A DNA stretch of 64,000 nucleotides from Amoebidium appalachense (GCA_963693365.1 CAVNZM010000003.1:5766001-5830000), one strand, 5' to 3'. Numbered from the stretch's first letter, positions 1 through 16,215 are shown. Numbers and translations are program-made. Notes: generated by a model not told the origin, from the letters alone.

Positions 1-38
1 CATGAGCAACGTACGTGCCTTTGTATTCGATTCGACCC

Positions 39-86
<48 letters not shown>

Positions 87-252
87 TAAGCGCGTTTGTG
101 CATATGGCTGTTGGCTGGTGGTAACCAAAAAAAGAGGGGGGGGGGGGGGAGGAAGGGGGGGGGGGGGGGGGGGGGCGTGGGGAGGGGGGAGATCGGTAAG
201 AAGTTATAGGTGATCATTTGGGGATCGTTGAACTTTATCATTGCATATCGTG

Positions 253-304
<52 letters not shown>

Positions 305-440
305 GTTCGAATGCATTTATCATTTGGGATTGGATTTTTAGTCTATGAGGTGTGGAGGTGGTGGGGAAGGGGGAGGGGAGGATAGGAATTTATGTGACGT
401 CATTTTGGAATACTCTTTGACGTCATTTTGGACCAAACAG
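1..440. repeat. Poly-G/poly-T tracts upstream of the first visible USP exon
   Basis: This stretch holds G runs (about 40-85, 134-175 and 284-305), an impure G/A tract and a T run of about 26 (257-283). It is most simply an intron of the USP gene, because the next exon opens directly after a CAG acceptor at 438-440. An in-frame ATG at 345 exists, but the frame before 441 is low-complexity Gly-rich sequence and is not taken as coding. Two TGACGTCA-type octamers at 395-402 and 419-426 lie just before the acceptor. Confidence 0.7.
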
Positions 441-3020
<2,580 letters not shown>

Positions 3021-3271
3021 AAAGTTGGAAAAACGGAAAAATGAGCGGATTGTGGGGAGATTTGGTGGATTGGTGTGCGGTTGTTGTTCGTTTCTCACCT
3101 GTCTACGTTCAGTCAGTTCCCTCTCTTTTTCCTTTTTTTTTTTTTTTTTTTTTTTTTATTTAAAAAAAAAAAAAAAAAAAAGAAGAGAGAGAGAGAAAAT
3201 CATATTTTCCTGTTTTGGGTGGGTGGTGGTGTTTTTTTTTTTTTGTTTTTTTGTTTTTGTTTTTTTTTTTT

Positions 3272-3331
<60 letters not shown>

Positions 3332-3669
3332 GCGCGCGTGAAACCTCAGGCTGTTGTGTTGCACACTGGCAGAGAATAGTACTTTTAGGAATATTGTGTG
3401 CTATTATGTGTGTAACTGGATATACAAAGGGGGAAAAGATGAGGTGTGTCTGCCAAATAGGGATGACATGTAATGATGCTCGTTGGTTGATGAAATTTTG
3501 GGATGTTCTTTACGTGATTTAATATTTTTATTTTTTTTCCCTTTTTTTTATGTAGAAAATATTTCGTAATGTTTCGTTGATGTGTGTACTCAAGCTTGCT
3601 TTACGTGTGACTTGAATATGGATTATGCAAGGAAAAACGCGAGGGTGGGGCTAACTTAGACAAGCAACC

Positions 3670-3745
<76 letters not shown>

Positions 3746-4514
3746 CAGTAGAATGCAGAACAAACACCGTAGAAAGGGGCCATTCCAGTAGGAACACTTT
3801 TTAGACCGTGTGCGTAAACATGCAAAATTTCAAGAATTCAAAAAGTGACCCGTTTTAGAGGGGCCAAGATAGAAGAAATTCTGGGATTTTGGTACAGAAT
3901 AGCACAGAAAAATCAAAATGTGCTTGAGATATGTGACGGAGTGATGGATATTTTCAATGATTGTGTGATATCCTGAAAGACTTATTTGCACACAAGAAAC
4001 CATGTACACTACATAAAAGTAAATAAAACAGTGAAAGACAATTGTTGGTGCACAGCCTCCATGTCCATGGCAGTACTCTCCATTTCGTGTGCCGCGGTAC
4101 AGTGCCACTGCTTTATAAAAACATGCACGGTCACATTCAGTTGGGGAAGTTTGTGGAATTTAATATTGAAGAGGGAATTTGATGTTTTGTTTATAATTAC
4201 CTTTTGCAATATTTGCTCGCACATTTTATAACGATGTTTGGTCCACTTAAGACGCTGAGGAAAAGCAAATCAATGATATTCCCCAGCATCCTATTGATGT
4301 GTTTTTACGTTCTCTTAGGCGCTCCTTGTATGGTTCTCTTGGGACGCTAGCGGTTATTGGGCGGCCTTAAGCTTACACTGGCGCATTATAATGATTAATT
4401 ATGTATTTCATAACCGTAGTTCTCACGTGATAATAGATTCGACAGGAAGCACTTGGACCGATGTAGCATGTTAATTCAGATTGTCCCAGTTTCTGTTCGG
4501 TTGCAGGATATTTA
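3021..4514. other. Gene-free stretch with homopolymers and (CA)n
   Basis: After the USP stop there is T-run/A-run sequence (about 3137-3181), a T run into a 48-nt G run (about 3262-3329), AT-rich sequence and a (CA)n array at 3671-3743. From 3830 to 4514 the sequence is unique and AT-rich with no coding signal that I recognise on either strand. Confidence 0.7.
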
Positions 4515-7500
4515 TTTTATAATGACTTTTAAATTATTGATATGCTCATGAAAGAGAAGCAAGCCGGAGATATCACAGATATCTCAGAGAAGAAAATACA
4601 AAAACCCCTACTCACGGATACGGAGGAGATAACGACTCAAATAATCATACCCCCTAGAAAACTCGTTAAACATACGGTGGTTTAACAGATAGTCAACAGA
4701 AGTAATATCAGGATTATCTAAATAAGCTAGTCTTCGAATTTCTAAAGGAAGAATCTGAGATAAATAAATACACTTATCTAGATGTTTGCGAGAAAAAGGT
4801 TCTGCACAAAAGTGACACAAACATTAATGGAAACTAAGGTTATAATGCCAAAATAAACATTTCCAAGCAATATCACAAGAAGGGGTTAGAATGGCAAAAT
4901 CGTCGAGGGTGGTAGGTTTACGAGAGGAAGGATGAATATAAGTAGCTAATTTACATAACGATTGTAGAGAAAATAGACGAGTCCCTAATATAAAAAGAAG
5001 CACTGGCTCAAGAGTCCTACCATGATACTCTTTATCACAACGATAAAGCATAGGATATTGAGTATGAAACCAAGTAACCGGCATACTGCTGATAAATAGG
5101 GGAAGAGAAAAATTTAAAGGAGACAAATATTTAAAAGGATATCTCTGAATGGGATATACTGAGATTGGGTACAGGACATTTCGCACGAACATTAGAAATG
5201 GGAACAGGGTCTAAAGAAGGAAAGAATTGCAACAAAGGATGATAAGAAGGAAGCCTAACCAAATGAAAACAAAAGCGAAGGCCTAACTCATTCATACGCT
5301 GACTCGCCGGAGGGAGACCAAAAACACTCCGCAAAGGACTCGGAGCCGCCAGAGGATGCCTACGCAAGATCCGAGAGATGAACTGGATGAATTCACGCTG
5401 AAAGGAATCGAATTCCCGAAGCGCCGCGCGCTGTTGCCGTGGAGGGCCGGGACACACAAGAGTAACGGGAGGCCATATTCGAAACATGGACCAAGAAAAA
5501 CTTTATACTTTGTAAAGAGTGAGCAGATTAGCAGGCGGACACTAGAAATACTTGCGGAAATGCCTTGATAGATGTGTAAACGACCACACGCATTTCCCAA
5601 AAGGCGCTCAAAGCAAATACCCTTAGAGGTGAAAGGAGTACCTAAATAGTCATAGGAGGACACAACTGGGATAGGTTGATTGTTCAAAGTGTAGTGTGCA
5701 TGGGGAGAAAAGGTGCCGCATTTATCTATCCCAATTTTCATGAAATTTTCGGAAACACCAATCATTTACTCGAGAAAGCATGTTAGTCATAATAGAAGGA
5801 TCATGAGTGACTAAAACAATATCATCAGCGAAAAAAAAGGCCGGAAACACAAGTCGCCTGCAACGGGAAAATGTTGAATTTATACCGCTAAGTCGTCAAT
5901 AAAGACATCAAAAGGGAGGGGACTCAAAAGTGAGCCCTGTAAAAGGCCTCATGTACGACTGAATCTGTTACTCCGAGTCAGTACCCCATTCAACGGCAGT
6001 CCCATGGGTGCGGTCAAATAACGCCTGAAGTAGTCAACCAAAGGGAGGTGGGAGCCCTCGAGTCGCCAACTTATGCCAAAGCAAATTCGTCGGAACCGTG
6101 TCGTAGGCATTCTTAAGGTCGATGAAGCAAACCTCGCGACCTCCCGAACGGATAGTGTCGTGTAAAAGAAGAGCATGAGTATAGCACGAATAAGCATGCC
6201 GAAACCCGCCCTGAATGTTGCTGAATCGAAATACATTGGATAAGCCTTAGGTCGATCATGCTTGTGGAATATGCAGGATCCGAATAGGCGACGGAATATC
6301 ATGTTGGTTAAGGTGACCGGCCGAAAAGAAGAAATCGGACCAGTAGAGACCTTCTTGCGGACTGGATTAACAAGAGTGTCCGAGTCATTCCACTGACGAA
6401 GGAATGAAGCCCAACTCATAAAAGGTGGAGAAGAACTCGCTCACCAAGTATGCACTGTATGCAAACGGCGGAGGAGGAGGCGTATTCCCGCCTTTGGTAA
6501 TAACGGGCGGAGGGCACAATGCCTTAAGAAGGGCGGGTGGAAGAGCATCCGGACCACATGCCTTTTTGGGTTTTAGGGCAGAAATAGCACGTTGAACGTG
6601 CGCAGCATTAAAATAGCTTTAGCCTGGAAATGAAGAATCAATCGGCCACTAGGAGGGTGGTGTGGAGAGTTAAGAATATGAAGGAGCAGAGTTACGTGGA
6701 ATAATTCGGAATAAAGTCATCGGTGGAAGTGATGGTGTCGGGTTTATCAGGACTACATGTAATAGTGACGGAAGGGCCAAAACGGCCTAGACTCTTGAGA
6801 GTAGAAATACAAGAATCATGGGAAAGGGTTTGGCCTAAGTGGACTAAGGTGAGAGATGGTTGTAACCGAGCATACCGATGGATATTCAACACTACCGACC
6901 ACACTATCACCTAATTCACCTAATAGAAAATCAACAAGAAGAGAATAACATACCTCAAGGAGAGACGGGCCCCTCCGCTGTCGAGCATCCTGCACGGCCT
7001 GCAGGAGGGTGTCACTGAGGTGAATCTCCTTATAGGCATTTTGAATACTAAGCCGATTGAGTTCACTCTTGAATTTGCGAGCAATAAGGCGTTTAGTTAC
7101 ACGAACAGTGTGTGGAGAAACAGGAGTGGAAATTTGAATGACAATAGGCTTGAATGTGGTCGGACGCAGTAGATAGCGCAACATCGGATAGTGGGAGAAA
7201 AACGAACGAATGACGCCTAAATGAAAGCACATCAGTCCGTACGATGAGTAGCCTCAATTTGTGGAAGGCGAAAGTAGCATGACATTGCATTTCGGAACTG
7301 CTGAATGGTGCGAGCACGGCTATTGTAGGGACGAAACCCGGTGAGTGGGAAGGTACCGGTGGAGTGAACTTGGGAAATCGGTGCAATAGAACAATTGAAG
7401 TCACCGATGATTGCATGTGAACGGGGAAGTGACCGTAACTTGAAGATGTGATCAACCTCCGTGAATACCCGATGCTGACAAACAATGGAAACAATGGAAA

Positions 7501-7890
7501 CTTGGTACTCCCCGGAATTGAACAATCTGCAATCAGATGCTACAGCTGGATTGGCTAATACGGCTACACCCATTGGGTGAATAAACTGACGTACAAATCA
7601 GACAATTGGATTGCTGAAGCTGATGGTGATTGTAAAACCATGTTTCAACTAACCGAACAAAGGTGTAAGAGTGGGTCTGATGAAGAATATGGTGTAACTG
7701 TTTATGTTGTAATCCCCGCACATTCCAATTTAATAGACTGATATAGGCTTCACTGAGACTCAGCCGGAAGTTTGTCCAATCAACGTTTGTAGAAGTCAAG
7801 AACCCCGCGAGAACGCGCAGCATGATCCGTGTTATGGAACTGCTCCAAAATAAACGATCATAGCACCAGGACAGTGTGCCCACAAGTGTA
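4515..7890 (-). pseudogene. LINE copy A: endonuclease, reverse transcriptase and CCHC tail, decayed
   Basis: Non-LTR retrotransposon on the minus strand, broken by many frameshifts and stops. Reading 5' to 3': an AP-endonuclease start (LLNWNVRGLQ near 7,750, followed by an ETW motif), then fragments of the endonuclease to about 6,820; reverse transcriptase fragments between about 6,640 and 5,200 (NPVRKKVSTGPISSFRPVTL, and later the SYDYLG thumb segment); and a C-terminal C-x2-C-x7-H-x3-C knuckle (CHFCAEPF... at 4,608-4,820). It aligns block by block with copy B at 12.2-14.6 kb, including the 3' end (TATAATGACTTT on the plus strand near 4,518). It is clearly older or more damaged than copy B. 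Confidence 0.85.
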
Positions 7891-8830
7891 TGATCATGCT
7901 ATATTATGTAAACACGTGTGATTATCATGTGCAGATCACGAAGTGTCACTCTTGACATGTGACACTCGCGTCCACACGGCGGACGCACCCATATCATGTT
8001 TTGGCACGCGCAGTTCAATGATCTGCGTGCGGCGGTATCACGTGTCACCCGCCGACAGGCGACTGCGCACGTCACTATATTGTGAATCGAATGTACATCA
8101 AGAGATTGAGGTAGACGGGCTCCGTGATCATTGATTGGACTAGCAATTTAGCTGTCCAGATCAGGCTCGGGTAAGTGAGTAACGGTTGGCTGAGATCCCC
8201 AACAATTGTTGTCACACAATTTGTGGGAGATCCGAAGGTATAAAACAGCACACGCAAGCAAGACCAGTGGACCGGTTCATCACCACTTCTTCAAGACAAG
8301 TACTTCTACAGATCAAAGTGTGCTGTGCCGCCGTTACTAAGGTTGACACCTATACCGGTGCTTCATCAACCCGCTCTACCATACAACACCTGTTGTTTTC
8401 CTTCTCTCTAGATCTACCCTTTATTTCTAGCACCGCCGGCTACGGCTGCGCTCTACCCCTCTGGCCGCTTATGCTAGGGGTCCTTTTGGCTGCAGGCTGC
8501 CTAGCTCGCCACACGTGTGCTTGGTGCCCCGACCCTACTAGTAGACTGGTTGGAGCAGCCACCGACGACGGTGCCCTGAGTCTAAACACCTCTGGCTAGT
8601 ACCTATGCACACCGTTTACACACACCACACCACGAACCACCACATATATACATCATTGAGTTCAGTGGTCTTTGAGTTGGTTGGGGCCCTGGACAGCGGC
8701 TAACACATCACTGTGAATTGGTGTGAAGGCTTGCCTCCCAACGAAAGTCTACTACTTCATTCTTTGATACTGCACGAACACACACGTACACGCGACGCGT
8801 GGCTTTACGCACTTGACTAGGCTCCGCTGA
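7891..8830. other. Unassigned stretch between retroelement fragments
   Basis: No convincing gene is seen. A promoter-like TATAAAA lies at 8,240 and is followed by sequence rich in short repeats of CAC/ACAC (8,600-8,790). An open frame at 8,186-8,599 (+) has no recognisable motif and an atypical composition. A solo LTR or a LINE 5' region is possible, but I find no matching second copy in this window. Confidence 0.3.
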
Positions 8831-8867
8831 GAATCCTTTTACATCCCTCTTTTGGGCAATACCTTAA

Positions 8868-9083
8868 CAATCCGGCCGACCCCCCTTCTCTGCTTCAGCA
8901 CAAGCATGCTGAAAATACTCCATCTGCTTGCACAGACGCAGACGCAAGATAGCAGTTGGCTTGGTCTTGTCGTCCAACAGTTCCTTCTTCTTGATGTTCC
9001 CTTCTGCATCGGGTTGTAAGTCCTTGGGGTCGAGCACCTCAAGGGTGCAACGGTGGAGGTGATCAGTGAGGGCCGCGGCATAC
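8868..9083 (-). pseudogene. Short unknown coding remnant (possible retroelement Gag piece)
   Basis: On the minus strand a frame reads through about 70 residues with normal amino-acid texture, including LEVLDPKDLQPDAEG, KKKELLDDKTKP and CKQMEYFQHACAEAEK, then a stop. Upstream the frame is interrupted. It has no start codon, no recognised domain and no continuation downstream. Its position among LINE and other retroelement debris suggests a fragment of a mobile-element ORF, but a lone exon of an unrelated gene cannot be excluded. Confidence 0.3.
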
Positions 9084-9421
9084 CCGGGAGCTCAAGAATC
9101 TGACCACCAATGAACGAGTAGGAATGGACAAGACCGTCTCGTGCGCACTTGGAGGGCCCGGAAGTCAGCCTTGATCATTCACGGATGTAACGACGGAAAA
9201 GACGGACATACACCGCGGTGAGGTCAGAGGGGGATTGGCTCAGGCTGGAGGTCGCGCCCGCCGTGGTAGGTTGGACTGTTGGAATACGTCACTACGTAGG
9301 ACAGCAAGAGTCTTGAAGTATGTATGTGTCTTAGCTTTGTTTGTATTCGTGTTTGTATTCCTTCTTTGTGCTCTCCCTCCCCTCTCTCCCCTTTTCTCTT
9401 TTCTCTCTCTCTCTCTCTCTC

Positions 9422-9453
<32 letters not shown>

Positions 9454-10188
9454 TATCTGTCTCCCACTTGTTTCTGTGTGCACAGATATCTGTAGATCTG
9501 TGCACACCTGGCTCTCTTGCCTGATAGAACTTATTGTATCATTTTATCTGTGTTTGCTCTCCTCTGTTTATCTGAGAAGTAGCGTGATTGGCTAGCTATA
9601 TTCGTTGTCTTTGTTTTAGTTCAAAGAGGTTTAGTTTTAGTAACTGTTCACAATAAGATGACTCAACAATAGTCGCGAGTGAGTACATCTATAGATCGTG
9701 TTGTGCATGGCATTCCTGTCTATTAATATACGTGTTATGATTGGACACAATACTGTAGATATGTATGGAATTCGGTTTATCGTAATGTGTCTTCACTTCG
9801 AGAGTGTCGACTATTAGGAAATATCTGTATTTAAATGAGTTTCTTTATAGAGACGAGTATAAATATATATGTGTATTAATAGTGACAAGATGTATAATTA
9901 CTTAAGTAACTGTTATTTAAGTAAGAGTTTCTAAGCTTCAGTTATGTCGGAAGTTGGAATTGCGTATGGTCTGTTGGAATGTGTTTTTCTATCATCTGAT
10001 AGAACCGATTGGTTCTCCTCTTTTAGATGAGATAAGATGATAAGTTGCAAGTACAAAAAGACCCGAGAGCACAATAAAAGGCCAGTTGTTGTTTGAAATC
10101 TTTCAAGTGTCGTGAACAACTCCGATTGCCCTCTCTTTATTGTGTTGGTCGTGTTTTACATGACACCCAGTCTGTGCACTCTGCTCCC
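9084..10188. other. CT/poly-C microsatellite and AT-rich gene-free DNA
   Basis: A (CT)n tract runs into a C run of about 30 (9,401-9,452). From 9,500 to 10,188 the sequence is AT-rich and unique, with no coding signal. TATAAA-like motifs are present at 9,858 and 10,198 but are not tied to any gene. Confidence 0.5.
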
Positions 10189-10967
10189 TTAGACTCGTAT
10201 AAAACAACATGGACTGGCTGCTTGGGCGGACGAGCCTTGAGTCGTTGAGCTGCATTGAATCACAAAATCATCAACAAGGTGCACGTTTTGACCGATGCTG
10301 CGGATGGAGCGAGCCACAGAGCGAAGCTCATCGGGGCCTTGAGCAACAGCGGCTGCATAAGAACGCGGCTGGGGCTCACGCACCGGCTGAGAAGCCCGTG
10401 CGTGAGTGGTACCACCGGCCCAGGCAGTAGCATCGCCAACAGCGTCACGGAGAGCAGGGAAAACAGCGGGAATCTGAACAGGAGCCTCGCAGGCTCAACA
10501 CGGACGGGTTCGGATGCTGCTTGAGGAATAGGCCGAGACGAGTCACTGGCAGGGAGCCGAGAAGAGGACAGCATGGCTTCAAGGCGAGAAATCTGCCCGG
10601 ACAGTCGCGAGACTGTCTCAGTGTCACCGAGAGCCTTGTTTGCTTGAGTAAGAGACTGAAGTTGCTCGTGAAGACGTCGGTTTTCCTCGCGCAAATCATC
10701 TTCAGTAGCAGAGGAAATGCGGGGATTCTTGGAGTGGGTCTCTCCAGCAGACTCATCATCCGAAGAGGCTGAGTGCTTCTGAGCTCCACGAGCTGTAGCG
10801 GAGTCTTGAGAGTCCACCTGTATGGGGGTGGAGTTCACAATGGGATCTTTGGGATCTTCCGCGGCCAGACTCTGGGAGTACCGGTTGGTGGCTTCAGCCC
10901 CGGCTCCCCGAGAGCGACTGCGGAGCGTCTTGCTCATGTTGGTGTGTGTGGTGCCACTTGTTTTCAC
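10189..10967 (-). pseudogene. LINE ORF1-like coiled-coil protein, frameshifted
   Basis: The minus strand carries a Ser/Arg-rich N-terminus (TLRSRSRGAGAE), an acidic/polar linker and a predicted coiled coil around DDLREENRRLHEQLQSL and SRLSGQISRLEAML. After a frameshift near 10,470 a second frame carries PRSYAAAVAQGPDELRSVAR. A coiled-coil protein with a PRSYAAAV-like segment is typical of the first ORF of LINEs. It lies on the same strand as, and upstream of, LINE copy A (ORF2 start near 7.8 kb), though 2.3 kb separates them. It may be ORF1 of that element or of another copy. No zinc knuckle is seen. Confidence 0.5.
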
Positions 10968-11392
10968 AAAAAAATGAAGTGAGTGTGATACTTGAAAGTA
11001 CTACCGTACACAAGATTCAGATTCGCGAAAGTTCAAGTGATGTGATCAACAACTTGTCAGAGTCGAAACTCAGGATATTTACCCGCCATCCCAATATCAC
11101 TACTTTAGCTATAGACTATTTGTTGAATAGTAAACGGTATGACATTTTCTGTGCAATTTACTCTTGCATGGCTAATAATTTGACAATTGTTGACCCCTGT
11201 AGCTAAGCTCACACATGTAGCTTTAGTAGTCTAGATCTTATGGTAGCCTTATTCTCGTTTTTGGTATATCTCGTTGGATATCCGGTGAAGCTATTTCAGC
11301 GACTATCTCGTTGTGTCTATGGCAACTGTACTATGTATATCCATTCTTAGCCCTGTCTGATGCCCCGATCGAAAAAAATCCATTATAAAAAA

Positions 11393-11528
11393 AAAGCTTT
11401 CCTGTGTCGTTGAAACTAAACAACAAGGGTGTACATGTGGGTTTGACTTGAAGGGGAGCCGGAGCCCACGGTGAGTGCCACTGGGTGGGTAGGGGTACCG
11501 GTGGGGATGGGTTGTTGTCCAAACAGCC

Positions 11529-11559
<31 letters not shown>

Positions 11560-11592
11560 ATGTACATGTCGCTGCGGCACGTAAGCCGCAGC

Positions 11593-11623
<31 letters not shown>

Positions 11624-11778
11624 GAGGGGGGAGGGGGGGGGGGGGGGGTTGGACAACAACCCATCCCCACCGGTACCCCTACCCACCCACCCACGTGGGC
11701 CGGGCTCTCTCCCCCTTTAAGTCAAAGTTTAACCCACATGTACACCGTTGTTGTTTATTTTAACGACAAAGGAAAGCC
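11393..11778. mobile_element. Fold-back element with about 140-bp inverted arms
   Basis: The left arm (about 11,393-11,530) and right arm (about 11,645-11,778) are imperfect reverse complements. Both carry the outer CTTTCCT...GTCGTT block, GTGTACATGTGGGTT and the GGTACCGGTGGGGATGGG block. The centre holds a C run, (CA)n, a short perfect hairpin CGCTGCGG...CCGCAGCG (11,570-11,593), (GT)n and a G run, so even the microsatellites are mirrored. No coding capacity. It resembles a MITE or fold-back transposon; target-site duplications were not resolved. Confidence 0.75.
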
Positions 11779-12214
11779 GCTGCGCATGGCCAATCCATGG
11801 CCCATGGGAACAATTACGTAAGCTCTCGGTAACGTCTGCAGTGCAGCACGTCCGAGTCACCGCGCCTAGGGGTCGAACTACGACTCAAAATCGTCGTATT
11901 TACGATTAAGCTCAGCGGGTGAATACGAGTAACACTGTGAGGTGCTGTATCGGTTTTTCGTAGCAGCAAAATGGGTCACAATTGTGTAGTTTGGTGTGTT
12001 TCTACACAAGAATGGGCGTTTTCCAAGGTAAAAGGTGGTCAGGTGGTTATTTTGGCACTCAAGAGCGGAATATGAAGCCGCCCTGTTTGTCTATAGGGGT
12101 GTGTAATCGCTTAGGGAGTGTAAAATTTAGCCGAAATAGGTCGTCAAATTTAACAATAAGAGGGGTCTATACGAGCTGTCCATCAGATGACTCCCGCTAA
12201 TACGATTTAGAAAT
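11779..12214. other. Unique gene-free stretch
   Basis: No coding signal. A small stem TACGAC...GTCGTA (11,879-11,898) followed by a D-arm-like AGCTCAGCGGGT was considered as a tRNA and rejected. The stretch ends at the A-tail (T run on this strand, 12,218-12,226) of LINE copy B. Confidence 0.5.
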
Positions 12215-14640
12215 TCTTTTTTTTTATAATGACTTTATTGATATGCCAGTGCTCAGCAAAATAGAAGCCATCGAGATATCACCAATATCTCGGAGAAGAA
12301 AATACAAAAGCCCTCACTCTCGGATACGGAGGAGATAACGACTTAAATAATCATACACCCTAGAAAACTTGTTAAACATGCCATGGTTCAACAGATAGTC
12401 AATAGACGTAATATCAGGATTATCTAAATAAGCCAGTCTTCTAATTTCTTACGGAATAATCTGAGATAAATAAATACATCTATCTAAGTGTTTACGAGAA
12501 AAAGGTTCTGCACAAAAGTGGCAAAATAACATTTCCAAGCTATATCACAAGGACTCGGAGGGTTAGAGTTGCAAAATCGGTAAGTGTGGTAGGTTTACGA
12601 GAGGAAGGATAAGTATAAGTAGCTAATTTACACAACGATTGTAAAGAAAATAGACAAGTCTCTAATATAAAAAGAAGCACAGGCTCAAGAGCCCTACCAT
12701 CATGTCACTCTTTATCACAACGATGAAGCAAAGGATATTGAGTATGAAACCAAGTAACATAGTGCTGATAACTAGTAGAAGAGAAAAATAAAGGAGCTAA
12801 GTATTTAGAAGGATATCTCGGAATGGGAGAGAGATTGGGGATAGGACATTTCGCACGAACATTAGAAATGCCGGGAACAGGTGCTAAAGAAGGAAAGAAT
12901 TGCAACAAAGGACTCAAGAAGGAAGCCTAACCAAATGAAAACAAAAGCGAAGTCCTAATTCATTCATACGCTGGCGCGCCGGAGGGAGACCAAAAACACT
13001 CAGCAAGGGAGCCGCCAAAGGATGCCTATGCGAGGTTCGAGAAATAAACTGGATGAATTCACGCTGAAAGGAATCGGATTCCCGAAGCGCCGCGCGCTGT
13101 TGCCGTGGAGGGCACACAAGAGTAACGGGAGGCCATATTCGAAACATGGACGAAGAAAAACTTTATAATGAGTGAGCAAATTGGCAGGATGAATATTAGA
13201 GATATTTGCGAATATTCCTTGATAGATATGTAAGCGACCACGCGCACGAGAAATGCGCGAAGTCAAAAGGCGCTCAAACCAGATACCCTTAGAGGTGAAA
13301 CGAATACCTAAATAGTCATAGGAGGACACGATTGGGATAGGTTGATTGTTCAGAGTGTACTGTGCGTTGGAAGAAAAGGTTCCGCACTTATCTATCCCAA
13401 TTTTCATGAAATTTCGGAAACACCAGTCATCTACTCGAGAAAGCATGTTATTCATGATAGAAGGATCGTGAGTGACTAAGACAATATCATCAGCGAAAAA
13501 AAGGCCGGAGATACAAGAGTCGCCGGCAACTGGAAATTGTTGAATTTCTACCGTTAAGTCGTCAATAAAGACATCAAAGAGAAGAGGACTCAAAAATGAG
13601 CCCTGTAAAAGGCCTAGAGTACGATTGAATCCGTTACTCAGTACCCCATTCACAACGGCAGCCCCATGGGTGCGGTCAAATAACTTAGCCTGAAGTAGCC
13701 GACCAAAGGGAAGAGGTAGCCCTCGAGAGGCCAACCTGTGCCACAGCAAATTCGTTGGAACCGTGTCATAGGCATTCTTAAGGTCGATAAAGCATACCTC
13801 GCGACATCCAGAACGAATAGTGTCGTGTAATAGAAGAGCATGAGTACAGCACGAATAAGCACGCCGAAATCCGCCCTGAATGTTGCTCAACCGGAAGACA
13901 CTCGATAAGGTCTTATGCTTGTGGAAGGCACGCAATATGCAGGACTCGAATAGGCGACGAAATATGTTAGTTAAGGTGACTGGCCTGAAGGAAGAAATCG
14001 GACCAGTAGGAACCCTCTTGCGGACTGGATTAATTAATGATGGTGTCATTCCACGGCGAAGGATTATGAATCCCAACTCATAGAAGGCAGAGAAAAACTC
14101 GCTCACCAAATACGCAAAGGGGGATGGAGGCGGCGTATTCCCGCCTTTGGTAAAAACGGGCGGAGGGCACAATGCCTTAAGAAGCGCGGGTGGAAGGGCA
14201 TCCGGACCACAAGCCTTCTTGGGTTTTAGGGCAGAAATAGCACGTTGAACGTGTGCAGCATTAAAATAGCTCAAATATTCGCCTGGAAAGGAAGAATCAA
14301 TCGGCCAGGAAGGTGGTGTGGAGAGTAAAGAATACGAAGGGTGCGTGGAAGGAGCAGAATTAATGTGGAATAATTCGGATTAATAGTCATCTACGTGGAA
14401 GTGAGTGTGTCGGCCGCGGGCTTATCAGGGCTACATGTAATAGTGATGGAAGGGCCAAATCGTCCTAGACTCTTGAGGGTGGAAATACAAGAATCGTGGC
14501 CCGAGTGTTTGACCTAAGTGACCTAAGGTGAGAGATGGTCGTAACCTAACATACGGATATGCGACACTACCGACCACACTATCTTCAAATAGAAAATTAA
14601 CAAGAAGAGAATAACATACCTCAAGGAGATACAGAAATTC
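12215..14640 (-). mobile_element. LINE copy B, 5'-truncated, reverse transcriptase partly intact
   Basis: Minus-strand non-LTR element. A 424-codon open frame (13,000-14,274) contains a reverse transcriptase: INPVRKRVPTGPISSFRPVTL, the palm start FIDLKNAYDTVP, GLLQGSFLSPLLFDVFIDDL, the catalytic FADDIVLV and the SYDYLGIRF thumb. Canonical LINEs have PQGS where this has LQGS. Downstream, in other frames, the protein continues to a CCHC-type CHFCAEPF knuckle near 12,520. Only a few residues of the endonuclease end remain near 14,600, so the copy is 5'-truncated. The 3' end carries a short A tail, as expected for target-primed reverse transcription. Confidence 0.9.
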
Positions 14641-15170
14641 TGACAATACGATTGCCGCCTTAAGGTAAAACGGGTAGCGCAGCCAAAACCCCACAACCCC
14701 TGACCGCGCCCACCCATGGCCATCGCTGGCGACTTGGCTGCAAGGATACCCGGTTGGCCGGATCGGAGGCATGCACCAATAAAAATGCGCGTATGTCGTT
14801 GACTTACCTATTTAAGTGAGATTTAGCAGCTTCCTATTGGTGGAATGGTGATCCGAGATCGTGATCATCTCTCATGATCGATGATTCGAAAGGATGTAAA
14901 CAAAGGGCAGGGCGTGACGTTCGAACAGAAACTCTTCCGAATATATCAGTGAACGCTCGGGATGTGTTGCTGAGTGATAACTTATGATATGTAGTGTTTG
15001 TTTGTGGCTAAAGTGGCGATACATAAATGGTGGTTTGCAAGCAGAAGGAAGTTTGCTAGAAGTTATTCTGATTTTGGCGCGGTTTCCTTTTAGTACCAGC
15101 AATTAATTACTAGTAAAGGTACCCACTACATGCACACTCGTTCGACTTAGTTCAGAATTGCTCTCGAAGA
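14641..15170. other. Upstream region of the thioesterase gene
   Basis: Unique sequence with no coding signal between the truncated LINE end and the first exon of the thioesterase. It presumably holds that gene's promoter, but no clear TATA box stands in the last 60 bases before the ATG at 15,171. Confidence 0.4.
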
Positions 15171-15340
15171 ATGTTTGCTAGACAGCTGGGACGCGCAACT
15201 GGCCGCTTGGCCGCCATGTGGTAAGCAGCATATATTCAGATGCATTGTCTTGGTTGGATGTGGTTACGGTTTAGGAGGGAGATGGGTGGGCAGGTGGTGT
15301 GTGTGTCCCCGTTTTTCTATTTGGATCCATAGGAGAGGGG

Positions 15341-15386
<46 letters not shown>

Positions 15387-15586
15387 AGGGGGGGGGGTTG
15401 AGGGAGCAAGGAGGGACTAAGAGCTTTTGTTTACATGACTAAAGTTGTTGGTGGGAAGAAAATTATGCTTGTGCAATTTGGTGAGTTAATGAACTTCTGG
15501 AATCCGGACGTGTGTGTCGTGGTGGTGACGGCGGTGGTGATGGCGTGTGTGTGTGTGTGTGTGTGTGTGAGGGGGGGAGGGGGGTA

Positions 15587-15620
<34 letters not shown>

Positions 15621-16215
15621 GACTGAGTTTGCAGTTAGTGGAAGACAGGGATTCGATTGAAATTGGAGGGGACTAGGTTCGGAAATGGACAGAAAGGGCA
15701 ACACATTTGCAGTATGGTTGGTCAGGATTCAAGGAACCCTTTCACTTCTGTATAAGATACACAAGAGGGCGGGTTTCCATAAGGCCAACAGAGATATCAC
15801 GGATGGGTGCTCCTGATAGCTTGCACGATCCCTGTTTCTATTGTTGTAATTGCTGTGAAACCCCCTCCCTCCCCTCCTCCCCAATCATACTGTGGCACAC
15901 AGCTTGTCTTTTGCACCGCCCCACAGTACCTCTTATTTTTTTGCGGGCTCCACCCCTCCCCCCCCCCCCCCCTCTCCCTCTCTCCATGCCTGCCCGGCCT
16001 CCCCTTTCGTATGTGGTTAACACTGACTTGTATCTATATCTTATGAGACTTATATCTATTCTGCCCGGACAGTGAGACAGACACACACAGTGGCCGCTGG
16101 TGGCCACACAAAGAGGGCATCATGGCTGGCGGGTGTGTGTGTGTTGGGGGGGGGGGGGGGGGGGGAGAGGGGGGAAGAGGGGTGGGTGGGTGGGTGGGTA
16201 GGTGTGTGGGTGGGC